A stretch of 6,314 nt of DNA from positions 1-6,314 of the forward strand of contig JAPVVU010000185.1 in assembly GCA_028571885.1 (NCBI GenBank). Reading direction: 5' to 3'. Origin of the DNA: Gammaproteobacteria bacterium. Its GTDB lineage: Bacteria > Pseudomonadota > Gammaproteobacteria > GRL18. Under the pieces are notes generated by a model. It made no database searches, was not told where the DNA came from, and saw only the letters and a program-made list of their open reading frames with translations. Below are positions 6,072 to 6,314 of this stretch, in pieces; the stretch's first letter is position 1, and each line of letters begins with the position of its first letter. Made by a program: the position numbers and the translations under genes.

Positions 6072-6227
6072 TAGTAATTATTAAGTGTATTATTTACAAA
6101 AAGCCTGTGGTTGCTTATTTTTCTGACTTTGATTGTCTGAACGAAGTGAGTTCTCAAAGTCAAAAAAATAAGTGACCATAGGCTTAACACGTTTAATTAA
6201 TAAATACACGCTGAATAATTACTAAAT
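6069..6227. repeat. 159-bp long inverted repeat, MITE-like or extragenic palindrome
   Basis: The outer ends ATTTAGTAATTATT (6069-6082) and its exact reverse complement (6214-6227) are 14-bp terminal inverted repeats. An inner stem pairs 6101-6132 with 6154-6185, 28 of 32 positions complementary and the mismatches largely G-U compatible, around a 21-base loop containing GAACGAAGTGAGTTC. The outer and inner stems are joined by less well paired AT-rich arms. There is no coding capacity. The form fits a non-autonomous miniature element or a dispersed palindrome family. No clear short target duplication is seen directly at the ends. Confidence 0.75.
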
Positions 6228-6230
6228 TCA

Positions 6231-6278
6231 TTTTCTTAAAAAGTTCTTATCCAGTGATTAGTATGATAATTTAAGATT
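6231..6278. repeat. Direct repeat copy B, distal to aorA
   Basis: This is the second copy of the segment at 6026-6071, offset by 205 bp, with an identical 22-base core (6231-6252) and roughly three-quarters similarity beyond it. It begins just three bases outside the long inverted repeat. It carries the same pair of TAAGAA hexamers on the minus strand. Another TATAAT lies at 6276-6281, also on the minus strand. Confidence 0.8.
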
Positions 6279-6314
6279 ATAGCTTTCAGAATTCTTCCTC
6301 CTTATTTTGCAGAA

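Larger units (their letters stand above)
5977..6314. other. Gene-free upstream region of the aor cluster
   Basis: No credible coding region is found on either strand. The stretch is very AT-rich and holds a short inverted repeat just upstream of aorA, a candidate -10 box, a 159-bp long inverted repeat and two copies of a direct repeat. A ribosome-binding-like AAGGAGG on the minus strand at 6297-6303 has no convincing start codon after it. The right edge could be the tail of another gene, but too little is visible to say. Confidence 0.7.

Noticed and set aside
6270..6314. Small leader peptide after the AAGGAGG at 6297-6303 on the minus strand
   Set aside because: No ATG, GTG or TTG stands at a suitable distance. 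Only a CTG opens a frame of under 20 codons.
5977..6314. CRISPR array or tRNA in the non-coding region
   Set aside because: There are only two direct repeats 205 bp apart with a palindrome between them, and no cloverleaf or regular spacer pattern.

Overview
The window carries one leftward (minus-strand) gene cluster that encodes a bacterial tungsten-type aldehyde oxidoreductase together with genes that look dedicated to building and feeding its cofactor. The DNA is AT-rich (roughly 40% GC by eye). The protein sequences look proteobacterial, and I would guess an AT-rich, probably marine or sediment, gammaproteobacterium. That taxonomic guess is inference only, because no rRNA or marker gene is present.

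Layout in transcription order, from the right edge to the left. Positions 5977-6314 hold no gene. They contain a 159-bp long inverted repeat that resembles a MITE or extragenic palindrome. It is flanked by two direct copies of a promoter-like segment, each carrying TAAGAA-N5-TAAGAA. The genes then follow: a four-cluster ferredoxin subunit (aorA-like, 5488-5976), the tungstopterin catalytic subunit (aorB-like, 3619-5475), an FAD/NAD oxidoreductase subunit (aorC-like, 2331-3590), a MoaD-like sulfur carrier ending in AGG (2026-2277), an unrecognised 125-residue protein ending in GGG (1656-2033, GTG start), a MoeB/HesA-type E1-like activating enzyme (853-1656), and the tungstate ABC permease TupB (about 113-811).

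Expected joint function: the AorAB-type core oxidises aldehydes to acids (or runs in reverse), the ferredoxin subunit conducts electrons, and the AorC-type flavoprotein exchanges them with NAD(H). The MoaD-like and E1-like proteins would provide sulfur for the pterin dithiolene, and TupB would import tungstate.

Two points stand out. First, an uncharacterised Gly-Gly-Gly-terminated protein is wedged, with overlapping start and stop codons on both sides, between the MoaD-like carrier and its E1-like enzyme. Second, tupB loses its family consensus after about residue 219, exactly where a different minus-strand frame begins to read like the N-terminal part of a superfamily 2 helicase, with an AEMGFGKT P-loop. 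This suggests an insertion or recombination junction, or an assembly join, near position 155. Three short tandem duplications in the distal half of the cluster add to an impression of local instability.
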